Origin: Actinomadura citrea
GTDB taxonomy: Bacteria > Actinomycetota > Actinomycetes > Streptosporangiales > Streptosporangiaceae
Assembly (NCBI RefSeq): GCF_013409045.1
Contig: NZ_JACCBT010000001.1
Location: 6,076,001-6,140,000 of the forward strand
Reading direction: 5' to 3'
DNA length: 64,000 nt
Shown: positions 50,479 to 59,858 of the stretch, one piece after another
How the letters are laid out: the number at the start of each line of letters is the position of its first letter
Position numbering within the stretch: position 1 is the first letter of the stretch
The notes under the pieces: model-generated
What the model saw: only the letters and a program-made list of their open reading frames with translations
Databases searched by the model: none
Told to the model about the DNA's origin: nothing
Made by a program: the position numbers and the translations under genes

Positions 50479-51144
50479 GTGAGCGTCGATCTGGACCGGA
50501 ACGTCGTGCTTCGCGGGGAGGCGGAGCTGGTCGAGCGCGCCGGACGGCTGTTCTTCGCGTGCGAGGAGTTCGCGTGCGCCGCGACGGACCAGAACACGTG
50601 GGCGCTGCCCGGGCTCCGGGAGCGGATCATCGCCGAGCGGCACCGGATCCGGCCCGCCCCGGCCGTCCGCAAGCTGTACAACCCGGCGGCCCTCGCCGAC
50701 GAGGAGTCCGAGCGGCGGCTCCTCGCGGTCGCCGCCGCGGGCGCGCGGGTGCGGATCTGCCCGACGCCGCTACCCCACGAGACGATCATCGTGGACCGGA
50801 AGGTCGCCATCCTCGCGGGCCCGGTGGAGGGCGGGGTCCGCGAGTACACCGTCGTCCGGTCGCCGGGCGTGGTGAAGGGCGTGGTCTCGCTGTTCCGGGC
50901 GACGTGGGAGACGGCGACCGAGCTGGCCGACCACCGGCGCGACCGGCCGCCCGCGCTGAGCGAGGAGAGCCTGCGCATCCTGGGGCTGCTCGGCGGCGGG
51001 CTGAAGGACGAGGCGGCCGCGCGGCGGCTCGGCATGTCGCTGCGCACCTACCGGCGCCGCGTCGCCGAGATCCTCGTCCTGCTGGACGCCGACTCCCGCT
51101 TCCAGGCGGGGCTGCGCGCCCACGAGTTCGGCCTGGTCGGCTGA
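50479..51144 (+). CDS. LuxR-type HTH regulator with TrmB-like sensor domain
   Basis: About 221 residues. The N-terminal 150 residues resemble the phospholipase D-like/TrmB sensor region (RLFFACEEFACAATDQNTWA, PHETIIVDRKVAILAG). The C-terminal LuxR-like helix-turn-helix is LSEESLRILGLLGGGLKDEAAARRLGMSLRTYRRRVAEIL. GTG start just after a TGGCAG half-site, possibly leaderless. It probably controls the divergent aldo/keto reductase through the palindrome. Confidence 0.8.
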   Translation: MSVDLDRNVVLRGEAELVERAGRLFFACEEFACAATDQNTWALPGLRERIIAERHRIRPAPAVRKLYNPAALADEESERRLLAVAAAGARVRICPTPLPHETIIVDRKVAILAGPVEGGVREYTVVRSPGVVKGVVSLFRATWETATELADHRRDRPPALSEESLRILGLLGGGLKDEAAARRLGMSLRTYRRRVAEILVLLDADSRFQAGLRAHEFGLVG

Positions 51145-51181
51145 GCCCCTCGCCCGGTCGTGTCCTCGGCCGGTCGGGTCC

Positions 51182-51574
51182 TCAGCCGCCGGCGAGCGGG
51201 ACGAGCCTGATGAAGACCAGGTCGGGGTCTCCGGTGAGGTCGATCTCCTCGTCGAGGTCCTCGACCTGGCGGTCGGCGGCGAGCACGAAGAACCCGTTGC
51301 CGAGGAAGGCGCGCTCGGCGATGTCGGCCTGCCGCTCCCAGTCCAGGCGGCGGGGCTCGCGCAGCCGGTAGCCGTTCAGCTCCGCCTCGGCGCCGTCCGG
51401 GCGGACCAGGCCGTGGAACCGGTCGGAGGGGCGCGCGTTGTGCCGGGCGACCTCCTCGCGGACCCGGAGCCTGATCAGCTCCCGGACCGTCATCCGGTCG
51501 GGCAGCCCGGCCACCTGGAAACCGGCGACGGGCGCGCCGGCGGCCGTCTCGTCGCGGAAGTTCACGGCGGGCAT
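51182..51574 (-). CDS. 130-residue protein coupled to the DUF4132 genes
   Basis: A hypothetical soluble protein: MPAVNFRDETAAGAP, a central helical region (MTVRELIRLRVREEVARHNAR) and an acidic C-terminus (VEDLDEEIDLTGDPDLVFIRLVPL). Its ATG overlaps the upstream DUF4132 stop as TGATG, so it is translated with it. No known domain recognised. The context suggests a partner or small subunit of the DUF4132 proteins. Confidence 0.7.
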   Translation of the reverse strand: MPAVNFRDETAAGAPVAGFQVAGLPDRMTVRELIRLRVREEVARHNARPSDRFHGLVRPDGAEAELNGYRLREPRRLDWERQADIAERAFLGNGFFVLAADRQVEDLDEEIDLTGDPDLVFIRLVPLAGG

Positions 51575-53907
51575 CAGGCACCTCGCTTGATCTGCGTCAG
51601 GATGGACTCGTCCTCGATCGCGTCGTCGGCGGCGAGCAGGAACGCCTTGCTGAGGATGAGGGAGAGCCGCTCGTCCTCGAACGGCAGGAAGACTCTGGCG
51701 CCGGCGGCGCGGCGCTCCGGGACGATGCAGAGGAACGTGTCGTCCGGTTCCATCACGATGTTCGCCGAGCCGAGGTGGATCCTGTAGGTGCGCAGCTCGC
51801 CGCGCACGACCAGGTAGCGGCCGTCGATCGCGCACCGGTCGGCGATCTTCGTGCGCGGCAGGACGCGTTCCAGGGCGTCCCTGCGGGTCCGGGTCGACTC
51901 GCCGAGGTCGGCGTACCACGCGCGCACCCAGTACTCGTGCGCCTCGCCGTCCTCCCACATGGGGTCGGCGGCGATGGAGGCGACGCCGACGAACAGGTCC
52001 ACGTCCCGCATCGCCTCGCTGAACACCAGCGGCGGGACGTCGGCGAGGGCCGCCTCCCGCCAGCCGCCGCCGTCGCCGCGGCGGTCGAACACCACCCGGT
52101 TCGTCCCGGCGATCTCGTGCTCGCCCTGCCAGTCGGCCAGGACGTGGGAGAACCTGACCCGCCACTCCCCCGCCGCGAGTGTCCGGACCGCCTCGTCGGA
52201 GCCTCCGCCGTCCCAGGGGCCGAGCAGGGCGCTCGTCCAGCCGCGGGCCCGGAACAGGGCGAACATCCGCCGGTAGTGGACGAGGTGCGCGGCGAACCGG
52301 TTGGAGTAGGTCGCGGTGTCCTCTTCCGCGGGGGTGAGGAGGTAGATCTCGCGGAACGCCTGCTTGAAGGGCTGCCGGATCCGCCGCTCGACGAGCAGGT
52401 CGCGCCAGGCGCGCACCTCGTCCGGCCGCGACCTGATCGGGTGCCACAGCCGGACGGGCGCGTCATCGGCGGCGTCCGGCGGTTCGTCCGCCTCGGGGAG
52501 GACGGTGCGCCAGTCGCCGGGGGCGGTCTCGACCTGCCAGAGGAGCGTGCGCACCACCGGCCCGGCGATCGGGTGGCGCAGGAGCGCGTCCCGCCACCGG
52601 CCGAACGGGTGGACGGCGTCGACGGTGAAGCCGCCCTCCAGCGCCCGCGCGAGCGTGACCAGCTGGGCGCTGACGCGTTTGGCGAGGTCGCGCAGCTCCG
52701 CGACCTCGGCCTTGTGGTCGCGGCGGACGGGCGCGGGCACGCCTTTCAGCGCCGTGCCGTCCTTCTCGAAGGTCAGCTCGGCCTTGCCGGCGGTGACGGT
52801 GACGAGGGCCGTGTAGCCGCCGAGCTCCCGGCGCAGGACGCCCCCGGGGCCGAAGCCCAGATCGGGGAGGCGCAGCGCGACCTCGGTCCGCTCGGCGAGG
52901 GCCGCCTCGACCTTCTTGAGCATCTTGTCGAGCTGCTTGGGCACCCCGGCGTGCCGGGCCTTCCCGCGGACGGTCCGGATCGCGGTGACCAGCTCGGGCG
53001 TCGGGAACTCCTGCGCGGCCCGGACGATCTCGTACAGCAGGGCCTGCGACGGCAGCGTCCTCGCGTCCGTCGGAGCCACGGAGATGCCGGGCAGGAGACG
53101 GTCGAACAGGCCGGGCAGCCACGGCTCGTCGCGCAGCAGCGCGATGCGCGCGGCGTGCCCGACGGCGGCGACCTCGTCCCCGGTGAACGCCTTGTCCGCG
53201 CGGAACGGGATCTCGCCGTCCTGGACGGCGCGGGCGCGGTCGGCGGCGGACTCCAGGGCCGCGCGGGCGTACTCGACGCAGGCGGGGATGGCGGCGACCC
53301 GCTCCCACACCTGGGGCGCGACCGCCGGGGAGGTGAAGGACCGGGTGTCGAAAAGCTCGGCCAGCAGCACGCGTTCCGCCGGTGCCAGGCGCAGCACGAG
53401 GTCGAGTTCGTCCCGCGCGATCGGCCCCCGCCTGACCTGGCCGAGACGGTCGGCGACCGCCCGCAGGACGCCGTCGCCCGCGAGCCCGCCGATCGCGAGC
53501 AGCGCGAACGGCTGGTCGAGGCGCTCGTGGTCGAGAAGGTACTCGGCCAGCGTCCGGGCCGGGCCGGCGAGGTCGGGCCAGGGCCCCGTGCAGCGGACCA
53601 GCGTGCCCGCACCGAGCACGAGGTCCGCCCACCTGCGCTGGGCCAGCCCGCCGACCAGCGCCTGGAACATCCGCTCGCACGCCTCCGGCGTGTAGCGCGG
53701 CTGCCGCTGCTTGGCCTCGTCCTCGACGCTGAACCGGACCGACGTCGACACGAACGGCGCCTCCCGGCCGACCGCGTAGGCGGCGGGCACGAGGGTGCCG
53801 AGGTCCTGGTCGGACAGTGCCGACAGGTCGGGATGCCAGGTGCGCAGCTCCTCGTCCTCCGTCGTCGGTTCGGTCATGACGCGCAACAGTCGCGCGGCCA
53901 GCTCCAT
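51574..53907 (-). CDS. DUF4132 (MolR-like) protein, full length, copy 1
   Basis: 777 residues. The N-terminal half is helical and HEAT-like. The C-terminal half is the DUF4132 domain, with the signature IRQPFKQAFREIYLLTPAEEDTATYSNRFAAHLVHYRRMFAL and the end module LGSANIVMEPDDTFLCIVPE ... FEDERLSLILSKAFLLAADD. E. coli MolR-type proteins share this domain; their biochemical role is unknown. Third gene of the operon, TGATG-coupled on both sides. Confidence 0.88.
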   Translation of the reverse strand: MELAARLLRVMTEPTTEDEELRTWHPDLSALSDQDLGTLVPAAYAVGREAPFVSTSVRFSVEDEAKQRQPRYTPEACERMFQALVGGLAQRRWADLVLGAGTLVRCTGPWPDLAGPARTLAEYLLDHERLDQPFALLAIGGLAGDGVLRAVADRLGQVRRGPIARDELDLVLRLAPAERVLLAELFDTRSFTSPAVAPQVWERVAAIPACVEYARAALESAADRARAVQDGEIPFRADKAFTGDEVAAVGHAARIALLRDEPWLPGLFDRLLPGISVAPTDARTLPSQALLYEIVRAAQEFPTPELVTAIRTVRGKARHAGVPKQLDKMLKKVEAALAERTEVALRLPDLGFGPGGVLRRELGGYTALVTVTAGKAELTFEKDGTALKGVPAPVRRDHKAEVAELRDLAKRVSAQLVTLARALEGGFTVDAVHPFGRWRDALLRHPIAGPVVRTLLWQVETAPGDWRTVLPEADEPPDAADDAPVRLWHPIRSRPDEVRAWRDLLVERRIRQPFKQAFREIYLLTPAEEDTATYSNRFAAHLVHYRRMFALFRARGWTSALLGPWDGGGSDEAVRTLAAGEWRVRFSHVLADWQGEHEIAGTNRVVFDRRGDGGGWREAALADVPPLVFSEAMRDVDLFVGVASIAADPMWEDGEAHEYWVRAWYADLGESTRTRRDALERVLPRTKIADRCAIDGRYLVVRGELRTYRIHLGSANIVMEPDDTFLCIVPERRAAGARVFLPFEDERLSLILSKAFLLAADDAIEDESILTQIKRGA

Positions 53908-55142
53908 CAGGCCCCCTTCTTGATCTGCCGCAGGACGGCCTCGTCGGTGATCCGGTGGTCTGCGGCCAGCAGGGACGCCGTGCCGAGGACGCGCGCCAGC
54001 TCCTCGTCCTCGAACGGCAGGAACAGGCCCTTCTGCCCCGTCCGCCGGGACGGCTCGACCAGCAGCCGGTCGTCGCCCGGCTCCATCAGCACGCCGCCGG
54101 AGCCGAGGTGGACGCGGTAGGTGCGCAGTCCGCCGCGGACGACGAGGAACCGCCCGTCGACCGAGCAGCGGTCGGCGATCCTCGTGCCGGGCAGGACCCG
54201 GCGCAGCACGTCCGCGCGGATCTCGGCGGTCGCCGACAGCGCGCCGAACGGGTCCTCCTCCTCGGCCGGGGCGAGGCGCAGGAACAGGTCGGCCTCCCGC
54301 ATGCCCTCGCTGAACACCGGCTGCGGCACGGCCCGCGGCGGCTCCTCCCGCCAGCGGCCGGCGACCCGCCGCTCGAACGTCATCCGCGCCCGGCCCCCGT
54401 GGCAGCCGACCCGCCACGCGCCCTCGGCGAGGACACGCCGGGCCTCCCCGTCGAAACGGCCGCGGCGCAGGTCCCCGGCGCCGGACGGGCCGGGCCGGTA
54501 GGTCTCGCGGAACGCCTGCCGGAACGACTGCGCCATCCGGTTGCCGGTCACGAAGTTCCGCCAGGCCCGGACGGACCCGGGGAACGCCCGCGCCGGATGC
54601 CACAGCCGGACCCGCGCGCCGCGTGGCGGCACGGGCAGGGCGCGGCCGTCCACGGTGACCAGGACGTCCTCGCCGGGCGTGGCGGCGTGCCAGTGCCCGT
54701 CCGGCTCCTCGAACTCCCAGATCAGACCGTGCGCGACCCGCCCGGTGACCGGGTGGTCGCGGTAGTCCCGGCACCACTGCCCGTACGGCCAGGTCCGCTC
54801 GGCCGCCATCAGCGCCTCGACCCGCGCCCGCTCGGCGGCCAGCGTCGCGCGGACCTGCCTCGCCAGTGCCTTCGTCTCCTTGACCTGCGCGGCGAACGCT
54901 CCCCTGAGCGCGCCCGGGACGGTCGGCAGCGCGCGGCCCTCCGCGCCGATGAAGGTCAGCCGGACGGTCATCGGGTCGGCGATGGCGAGGACCGCCTGGT
55001 AACCGCCGATGTCGCGGGCGAGTGAGCCGTCGCGGCCGAGCCCGTGCGCGGGCACGCCGGGCTCGGGCAGGGGCCCGGCCGGGCCGGGCGGGCGGTCCAG
55101 AAGGTCGAGCGCTGCCGGCGGCGCCCGGAGGTCGTCGGACAT
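53907..55142 (-). CDS. Short DUF4132 paralog lacking the TPAEE...HYRR signature (copy 2)
   Basis: 411 residues. Only the DUF4132 module is left, and within it about 40 residues are missing: RQAFRETY is followed by RPGPSGAGDLRR, not by the LLTPAEExTATYSNR...HYRR segment of its two neighbours. The C-terminal part (FEDEELARVLGTASLLAADHRITDEAVLRQIKKGA) is well kept. The frame is open, so it looks like a diverged working gene, perhaps a regulatory subunit. Confidence 0.82.
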   Translation of the reverse strand: MSDDLRAPPAALDLLDRPPGPAGPLPEPGVPAHGLGRDGSLARDIGGYQAVLAIADPMTVRLTFIGAEGRALPTVPGALRGAFAAQVKETKALARQVRATLAAERARVEALMAAERTWPYGQWCRDYRDHPVTGRVAHGLIWEFEEPDGHWHAATPGEDVLVTVDGRALPVPPRGARVRLWHPARAFPGSVRAWRNFVTGNRMAQSFRQAFRETYRPGPSGAGDLRRGRFDGEARRVLAEGAWRVGCHGGRARMTFERRVAGRWREEPPRAVPQPVFSEGMREADLFLRLAPAEEEDPFGALSATAEIRADVLRRVLPGTRIADRCSVDGRFLVVRGGLRTYRVHLGSGGVLMEPGDDRLLVEPSRRTGQKGLFLPFEDEELARVLGTASLLAADHRITDEAVLRQIKKGA

Positions 55143-55191
55143 GAGGTGATCTTTCCAGACGGAGGCGCCGGTTCCAGAACGTTCCAGGTGA

Positions 55192-57372
55192 TCACACGCC
55201 GATCTGCCGCCGGATCGAGGCGTCGGTGATCTTGTGGTCGGCGGCCAGCAGGAACGCCTTGCTCAGGATGAGCGAGAGCCGCTCGTCCTCGAACGGCAGG
55301 TACAGCGTGCCGGGGGCCCGGCGGCCCTGGACGATGCACAGGTAGGCGCCGTCCGGTTCCATCAGGACGTTCGCCGACCCCAGATGGATCCTGTAGGTGC
55401 GCAGCTCTCCGCGGACCACCAGGTGGCGGCCGTCGAGGGCGCACCGTCCGGCGATCCTCGTGCGCGGCAGGATGCGCTCCAGCGCCGCGCGGCGGACCTC
55501 GGCGCTCGCGGTCAGCGCGCCGAAGCCCGCCTCGCGCCGGTAGGCGGCGTGGCGGTCCTCGCCCCGGTCGGCCCAGTCCGGGTCGGCGGCGATGGAGGTG
55601 ACGCCGACGAACAGGTCCACGTCCCGCATCGCCTCGCTGAACACCGGCGGGGGGACGTCGGCGAGCTGCGCCTCCCGCCAGCGCCGGCCGTGCCTGCGCT
55701 CGAAGCGGACCTGGTCGGTCGCGGCGTACTCGATCGCCCAGTCGGCGTCGTCCACCGGCTCGTGGTGGAAGCACGCCCGCCATTCGCCGCCGCCGAACTC
55801 GCCGCGCGCCTCGCCGTTGAGGCCGCCCTCGTGCCGGCCGAGGAAGTTGGTCTGCCAGCCCCGCTCCCTGAACAGCGCGTACAGCCGCCGGTAATGGACG
55901 ATGTGCGCCGCATACCGGTTGGAGTAGGTCGCAGTGCCCTCTTCTGCCGGGGTGATGAGGTAGATCTCGCGGAACGCCTGCTTGAACGGCTGCCGGACCT
56001 GCTCGTCGACGACGCGTTCCCGCCAGGCCCGCACGTCGTCCACCGCCGCGCGGATGGGATGCCAGAGCCTGACGTGCGCGGCCTCGCCGCCCGGAGCGGC
56101 GAGGGATGCGCGCCAATGGCCGTCCTCGTCCTGGAACTCCCAGATGAGGCCGCGGACGACCGCACCGGTGATCGGGTGGTCGCGGTAGTGCTCGCACCAC
56201 TCGGCGTAGGGCCAGACGCGGTCCTTGGACATGAGGCCCTCGACGCGCGCCCGCTCGCTCGACAGCGTCGCCCGCACCTCCTTGGCGAGCGCCTTCAGCC
56301 GCCCCAGCTCCTCGGGGAAGCCGTCCTTGACCGCGGCCGGGGCCGTCCGGAGGGCGCGGCCGTCCGCGCCGGTGAAGGTGATCCGGACGGCCGCCGCGCC
56401 CTCGACCGCGACGCGCACCGTGTGGACGCCGAGCGTCCGCTCCACCGAGCCGTCCGGGCCCAGGCCGTGGGCGGGGACGGTGCGCTCGACGAGCTGCGCC
56501 CGCGTGATGCCCTGCCGCTCGGCCGCCGCCTGGAGCGCCGTGTCGAGCTGCTTGCGCAGCGCGCGGTTCCTGATCGGCGCGCGGAGGCGCCAGAGCGCCT
56601 CCAGCGCGCGCGGATCGTCGATCGCGCCCAGCGCGTTGATCGCCGCGCCCGCGAGCTTGGGGCCCTCGTAGAGGTCGCGGCCGGAGGTGCCCATGCGCAG
56701 CGCGAGCGCCTGGAGGCGGGGCACGGCCTCCGGGCCGCCGGTGAGGGCCGCCGCCCAGACGGCGCCGCGCGCGACGTCCCCGTGGTACGGGTGGACCACA
56801 TAGTGGTATCCGCAGGACGAGCCGGTGTGCGGACCGTCCTCGCGGGTGCAGTACGGCTCGTCCTCGGCGAGCGCGCGGAGGCACTCGGCGACGTCCTCGC
56901 GCGCGGCCGCCTCGTCGGCGAGGGTGACGCACGCGCGATGCCACGTGCGCGTGGGGCGCGGTGCCGACAGGCCCGCCAGGTGCCGGACGAACCGGGTCAG
57001 CTCGACCGACGGCGCCGTCCGCACGCGCTCACGGAGCGGCGCGGCCCAGGTGTCGTGGACGGGGAGGACCCCCTCGGGCAGGTACGCCTCGTCCACGCTC
57101 GCCAGCAGTGCCCGCAGGCCGCGGTCGACCCGCTGCCGGTACCCGATCGGGACGTCGGCCCGCGCGAAGCGGGCGGTGACGTGCTTCAGCAGCGGCGCCA
57201 GCTCGCGCAGGGCCCCGGCGTCGAGGCGCTCGGCGGCGGGCAATGCCTCTTGGAGGAGCAGGGCGAACTGGGAGCCGTGCTCCTCTGACTCGCAGGCGCG
57301 CGCCATCATCGCCTGGACGGCGCCGGGGCCGTCGTCGGTGCGCGCTTCGGTGGCGAGGGCGTCGTCGGGCAT
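55192..57372 (-). CDS. DUF4132 (MolR-like) protein, full length, copy 3
   Basis: 726 residues and first gene of the operon. The N-terminal part has HEAT-like helices and a Cys/His-rich patch (EDEPYCTREDGPHTGSSCGYHYVVHPYHGD) that might bind metal. The DUF4132 signature is complete: VRQPFKQAFREIYLITPAEEGTATYSNRYAAHIVHYRRLYALF. The C-terminus matches the paralogs (YLPFEDERLSLILSKAFLLAADHKITD). ATG start without a clear ribosome site. It diverges from the monooxygenase gene, 114 nt away. Confidence 0.88.
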   Translation of the reverse strand: MPDDALATEARTDDGPGAVQAMMARACESEEHGSQFALLLQEALPAAERLDAGALRELAPLLKHVTARFARADVPIGYRQRVDRGLRALLASVDEAYLPEGVLPVHDTWAAPLRERVRTAPSVELTRFVRHLAGLSAPRPTRTWHRACVTLADEAAAREDVAECLRALAEDEPYCTREDGPHTGSSCGYHYVVHPYHGDVARGAVWAAALTGGPEAVPRLQALALRMGTSGRDLYEGPKLAGAAINALGAIDDPRALEALWRLRAPIRNRALRKQLDTALQAAAERQGITRAQLVERTVPAHGLGPDGSVERTLGVHTVRVAVEGAAAVRITFTGADGRALRTAPAAVKDGFPEELGRLKALAKEVRATLSSERARVEGLMSKDRVWPYAEWCEHYRDHPITGAVVRGLIWEFQDEDGHWRASLAAPGGEAAHVRLWHPIRAAVDDVRAWRERVVDEQVRQPFKQAFREIYLITPAEEGTATYSNRYAAHIVHYRRLYALFRERGWQTNFLGRHEGGLNGEARGEFGGGEWRACFHHEPVDDADWAIEYAATDQVRFERRHGRRWREAQLADVPPPVFSEAMRDVDLFVGVTSIAADPDWADRGEDRHAAYRREAGFGALTASAEVRRAALERILPRTRIAGRCALDGRHLVVRGELRTYRIHLGSANVLMEPDGAYLCIVQGRRAPGTLYLPFEDERLSLILSKAFLLAADHKITDASIRRQIGV

Positions 57373-57486
57373 GCCGGGATGCTGTCAGGACCGGCCGACA
57401 AAACGCGCCGCGGCGACACCTTCTCAGTGACTTCACGGTCACCTACGCTCGTGGGGTACCGATACAGAATGAGATTCGGGACGGCC

Positions 57487-58944
57487 ATGACGCACAGCGT
57501 GGTGATCATCGGGAGCGGGTTCGGCGGGATCGGGATGGCGATCCGGCTGCGGCAGGCCGGCGTGCGCGACGTGGTGATCCTGGAGAAGGCCGGCGACCTC
57601 GGCGGGACCTGGCGCGACAACACCTACCCGGGCGCGGCCTGCGACGTCCCGTCCCACCTGTACTCGTTCTCGTTCGAGCGCAAGATCGACTGGTCGCGCC
57701 GCTTCCCGCCGCAGGCGGAGATCCTGGAGTACCTGCGGCACTGCGCCCGCGAGCACGGCGTGCTGGAGGGGATCCGGTTCGGCACCGAGGTGACCGAGGC
57801 GCGGTTCGACGAGGACGCGGCGCTCTGGCGGATCTCCACCACGACGGGGGACCTCGCGGCGCGGGTCCTGGTCTCGGCGTGCGGGCAGCTCAACCGGCCC
57901 GAGCTGCCGCCGATCGAGGGGCGCGAGTCGTTCACGGGGCAGGCCTTCCACTCCTCCCGCTGGGACCACGGCACCGACCTGCGGGGCAAACGCGTCGCGG
58001 TGATCGGGACGGGCGCGAGCGCGGTCCAGATCGTCCCGGAGATCGCCGAAGCGGCGGCCGAGCTGCTGCTGTTCCAGCGGTCCGCGCCGTACGTGATCGA
58101 CAAGCCGGACCGGCCGTACCGGGACTGGGAGCGGGCCGCGCTGCGGGCCGTGCCGGGGCTGTACGCGCTGAGCCGCGCCCGGATCTACGCGCTGTTCGAG
58201 GCCCGCGCTCTCGGCTTCATCCGGTACCCGCGGCTGATGGGGATCATGGAGCGCGGCTTCCGCCGGCACCTGGCCGAGCAGGTCGCCGACCCCGCGCTGC
58301 GCGCCGAGCTCGTCCCCGGATACCGGATGGGGTGCAAGCGGATCCTGCTGTCCGGCGACTACTATCCGGCGCTGAACAGGCCGAACGTGCGGCTCGTCAC
58401 CGACCCGATCGAGCGCGTCACCCCGGCGGGCATCCGGACGGCGGGCGGCGAGCACGAAGCCGACGTCATCGTGTACGCGACCGGGTTCCGCTCCACCGAG
58501 TTCCTGTCCCCCATGAAGATCGTCGGACGGGACGGGCGGGAGCTGAACGAGGCGTGGCGGGACGGCGCGCAGGCGCACCTCGGCATCACCGTCAGCGGCT
58601 TCCCCAACCTGTTCCTGCTGTACGGGCCCTACACCAACCTCGGGCACAACTCGATCATCTACATGCTGGAGTCGCAGTTCCGGTACGTCCTCGGGTGCGT
58701 GGAGGCGCTGCGCGGCGCGGGCCTGGACTGGATCGACGTGCGGCCGGACGTGCAGGACGCGTTCACCCGGGAGATGCAGGAGCGGATGCGCTCGACCGTC
58801 TGGGAGGCGGGCTGCCGGAGCTGGTACATGACGGCGGGCGGGAAGGTCGTCAACAACTGGCCGGGCTACACCTTCGCCTACCGCCGCGCGACCCGCCGCC
58901 CCGACCCGCGGCATTTCCGCGCGCGGCGTGCCGCCGCCCGGTAG
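57487..58944 (+). CDS. Baeyer-Villiger-type flavin monooxygenase
   Basis: 485 residues. FAD Rossmann motif GSGFGGIGMAIRL at the N-terminus, NADP motif VIGTGASAVQIVPEI in the middle, and between them the type I BVMO fingerprint F149-x-G-x3-H155-x3-W159 (FTGQAFHSSRW), followed by Asp. It inserts an oxygen next to a ketone to give an ester or lactone. The ATG at MTHSVVIIG matches the family N-terminus; the longer frame is not credible. Followed by an SDR on the same strand. Confidence 0.9.
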   Translation: MTHSVVIIGSGFGGIGMAIRLRQAGVRDVVILEKAGDLGGTWRDNTYPGAACDVPSHLYSFSFERKIDWSRRFPPQAEILEYLRHCAREHGVLEGIRFGTEVTEARFDEDAALWRISTTTGDLAARVLVSACGQLNRPELPPIEGRESFTGQAFHSSRWDHGTDLRGKRVAVIGTGASAVQIVPEIAEAAAELLLFQRSAPYVIDKPDRPYRDWERAALRAVPGLYALSRARIYALFEARALGFIRYPRLMGIMERGFRRHLAEQVADPALRAELVPGYRMGCKRILLSGDYYPALNRPNVRLVTDPIERVTPAGIRTAGGEHEADVIVYATGFRSTEFLSPMKIVGRDGRELNEAWRDGAQAHLGITVSGFPNLFLLYGPYTNLGHNSIIYMLESQFRYVLGCVEALRGAGLDWIDVRPDVQDAFTREMQERMRSTVWEAGCRSWYMTAGGKVVNNWPGYTFAYRRATRRPDPRHFRARRAAAR

Positions 58945-58968
58945 CGGCCGCGGCCTAGGCTCGGTCCC

Positions 58969-59736
58969 ATGCCGACCGCCTACATCACCGGTGCGACCGC
59001 GGGGATCGGTGCCGCCTTCGCCCGCCGCCTCGCCTCCGACGGGTTCGACCTGGTCCTGCTGGCCCGCGACGCCGAGCGGCTGGAGCGGACCGCCGGCGAC
59101 CTGCGCGCGACCTACGGCGTGCGCGCCGAGACCCTGCCCGCCGACCTGTCCACCGACGAGGGGCTGGCCGCGGCCGAGGAGCGCGCCCGCAAGGACGTCG
59201 ACCTGCTGGTCAACAACGCCGGGTTCGGCAACAGGGGCGTGTTCCTGGACGTCCCGGTGTCGGACGAGCTGACCATGCTGCGCGTGCACTGCGAGGCCGT
59301 CCTGCGGCTCACGCACGCCGTCCTCCCGGGGATGCTGGCGCGCGGCCGCGGCGGCGTCGTCAACGTCTCGTCGGTCGCGGCGTTCGCGACGCGCGGCACC
59401 TACGGGGCGTCCAAGGCGTGGGTCGTGAACTTCAGCCAGGGCGTCGCCGCCGACATCCGGAAGCGGTCGCGGGGCCGCGTCCGGGTGATGGCGCTCTGCC
59501 CCGGGTACGTGCACACCGAGTTCCACGACCGCGCCCAGATGGACATGTCCGGCGTCCCGGACTTCATGTGGCTGGACAAGGACGACGTCGTGGCCGCCGC
59601 CCTGCGCGACCTGCGCCGCGGCGTGCAGGTCAGCGTCCCCGGGGCGCAGTACAAGGCCGTCGTCGGGGTCACGCGGCTGCTGCCGCGCGGGCTCGTCTCC
59701 CGCCTGTCGTCCACCACCGGCCGTCAATACGATTGA
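58969..59736 (+). CDS. Short-chain dehydrogenase/reductase
   Basis: A 255-residue NAD(P)-dependent oxidoreductase. Cofactor motif ITGATAGIGAAFA, NNAGFG, catalytic Ser (VNVSSVAAFA) and Tyr-x3-Lys (TYGASKAW). TAGGCT ends 7 nt before the ATG and there is no ribosome site, so it is probably leaderless. It may supply or use the ketone processed by the preceding monooxygenase. The C-terminus (ARRAGVQ..SVPGAQYKAVVG type) resembles cell-envelope SDRs. Confidence 0.9.
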   Translation: MPTAYITGATAGIGAAFARRLASDGFDLVLLARDAERLERTAGDLRATYGVRAETLPADLSTDEGLAAAEERARKDVDLLVNNAGFGNRGVFLDVPVSDELTMLRVHCEAVLRLTHAVLPGMLARGRGGVVNVSSVAAFATRGTYGASKAWVVNFSQGVAADIRKRSRGRVRVMALCPGYVHTEFHDRAQMDMSGVPDFMWLDKDDVVAAALRDLRRGVQVSVPGAQYKAVVGVTRLLPRGLVSRLSSTTGRQYD

Positions 59737-59858
59737 TCATGTAGTCAGGGGTCACGGCCTTGTCACAGGCGGTGCGAGAAGGCATCGTGGCGGGGCGAGT
59801 CGCTTCGAGGCGCGCCGGACGACTCATCCCGCCCCCGTCCGCCGAAGGGTCTTTCCCG

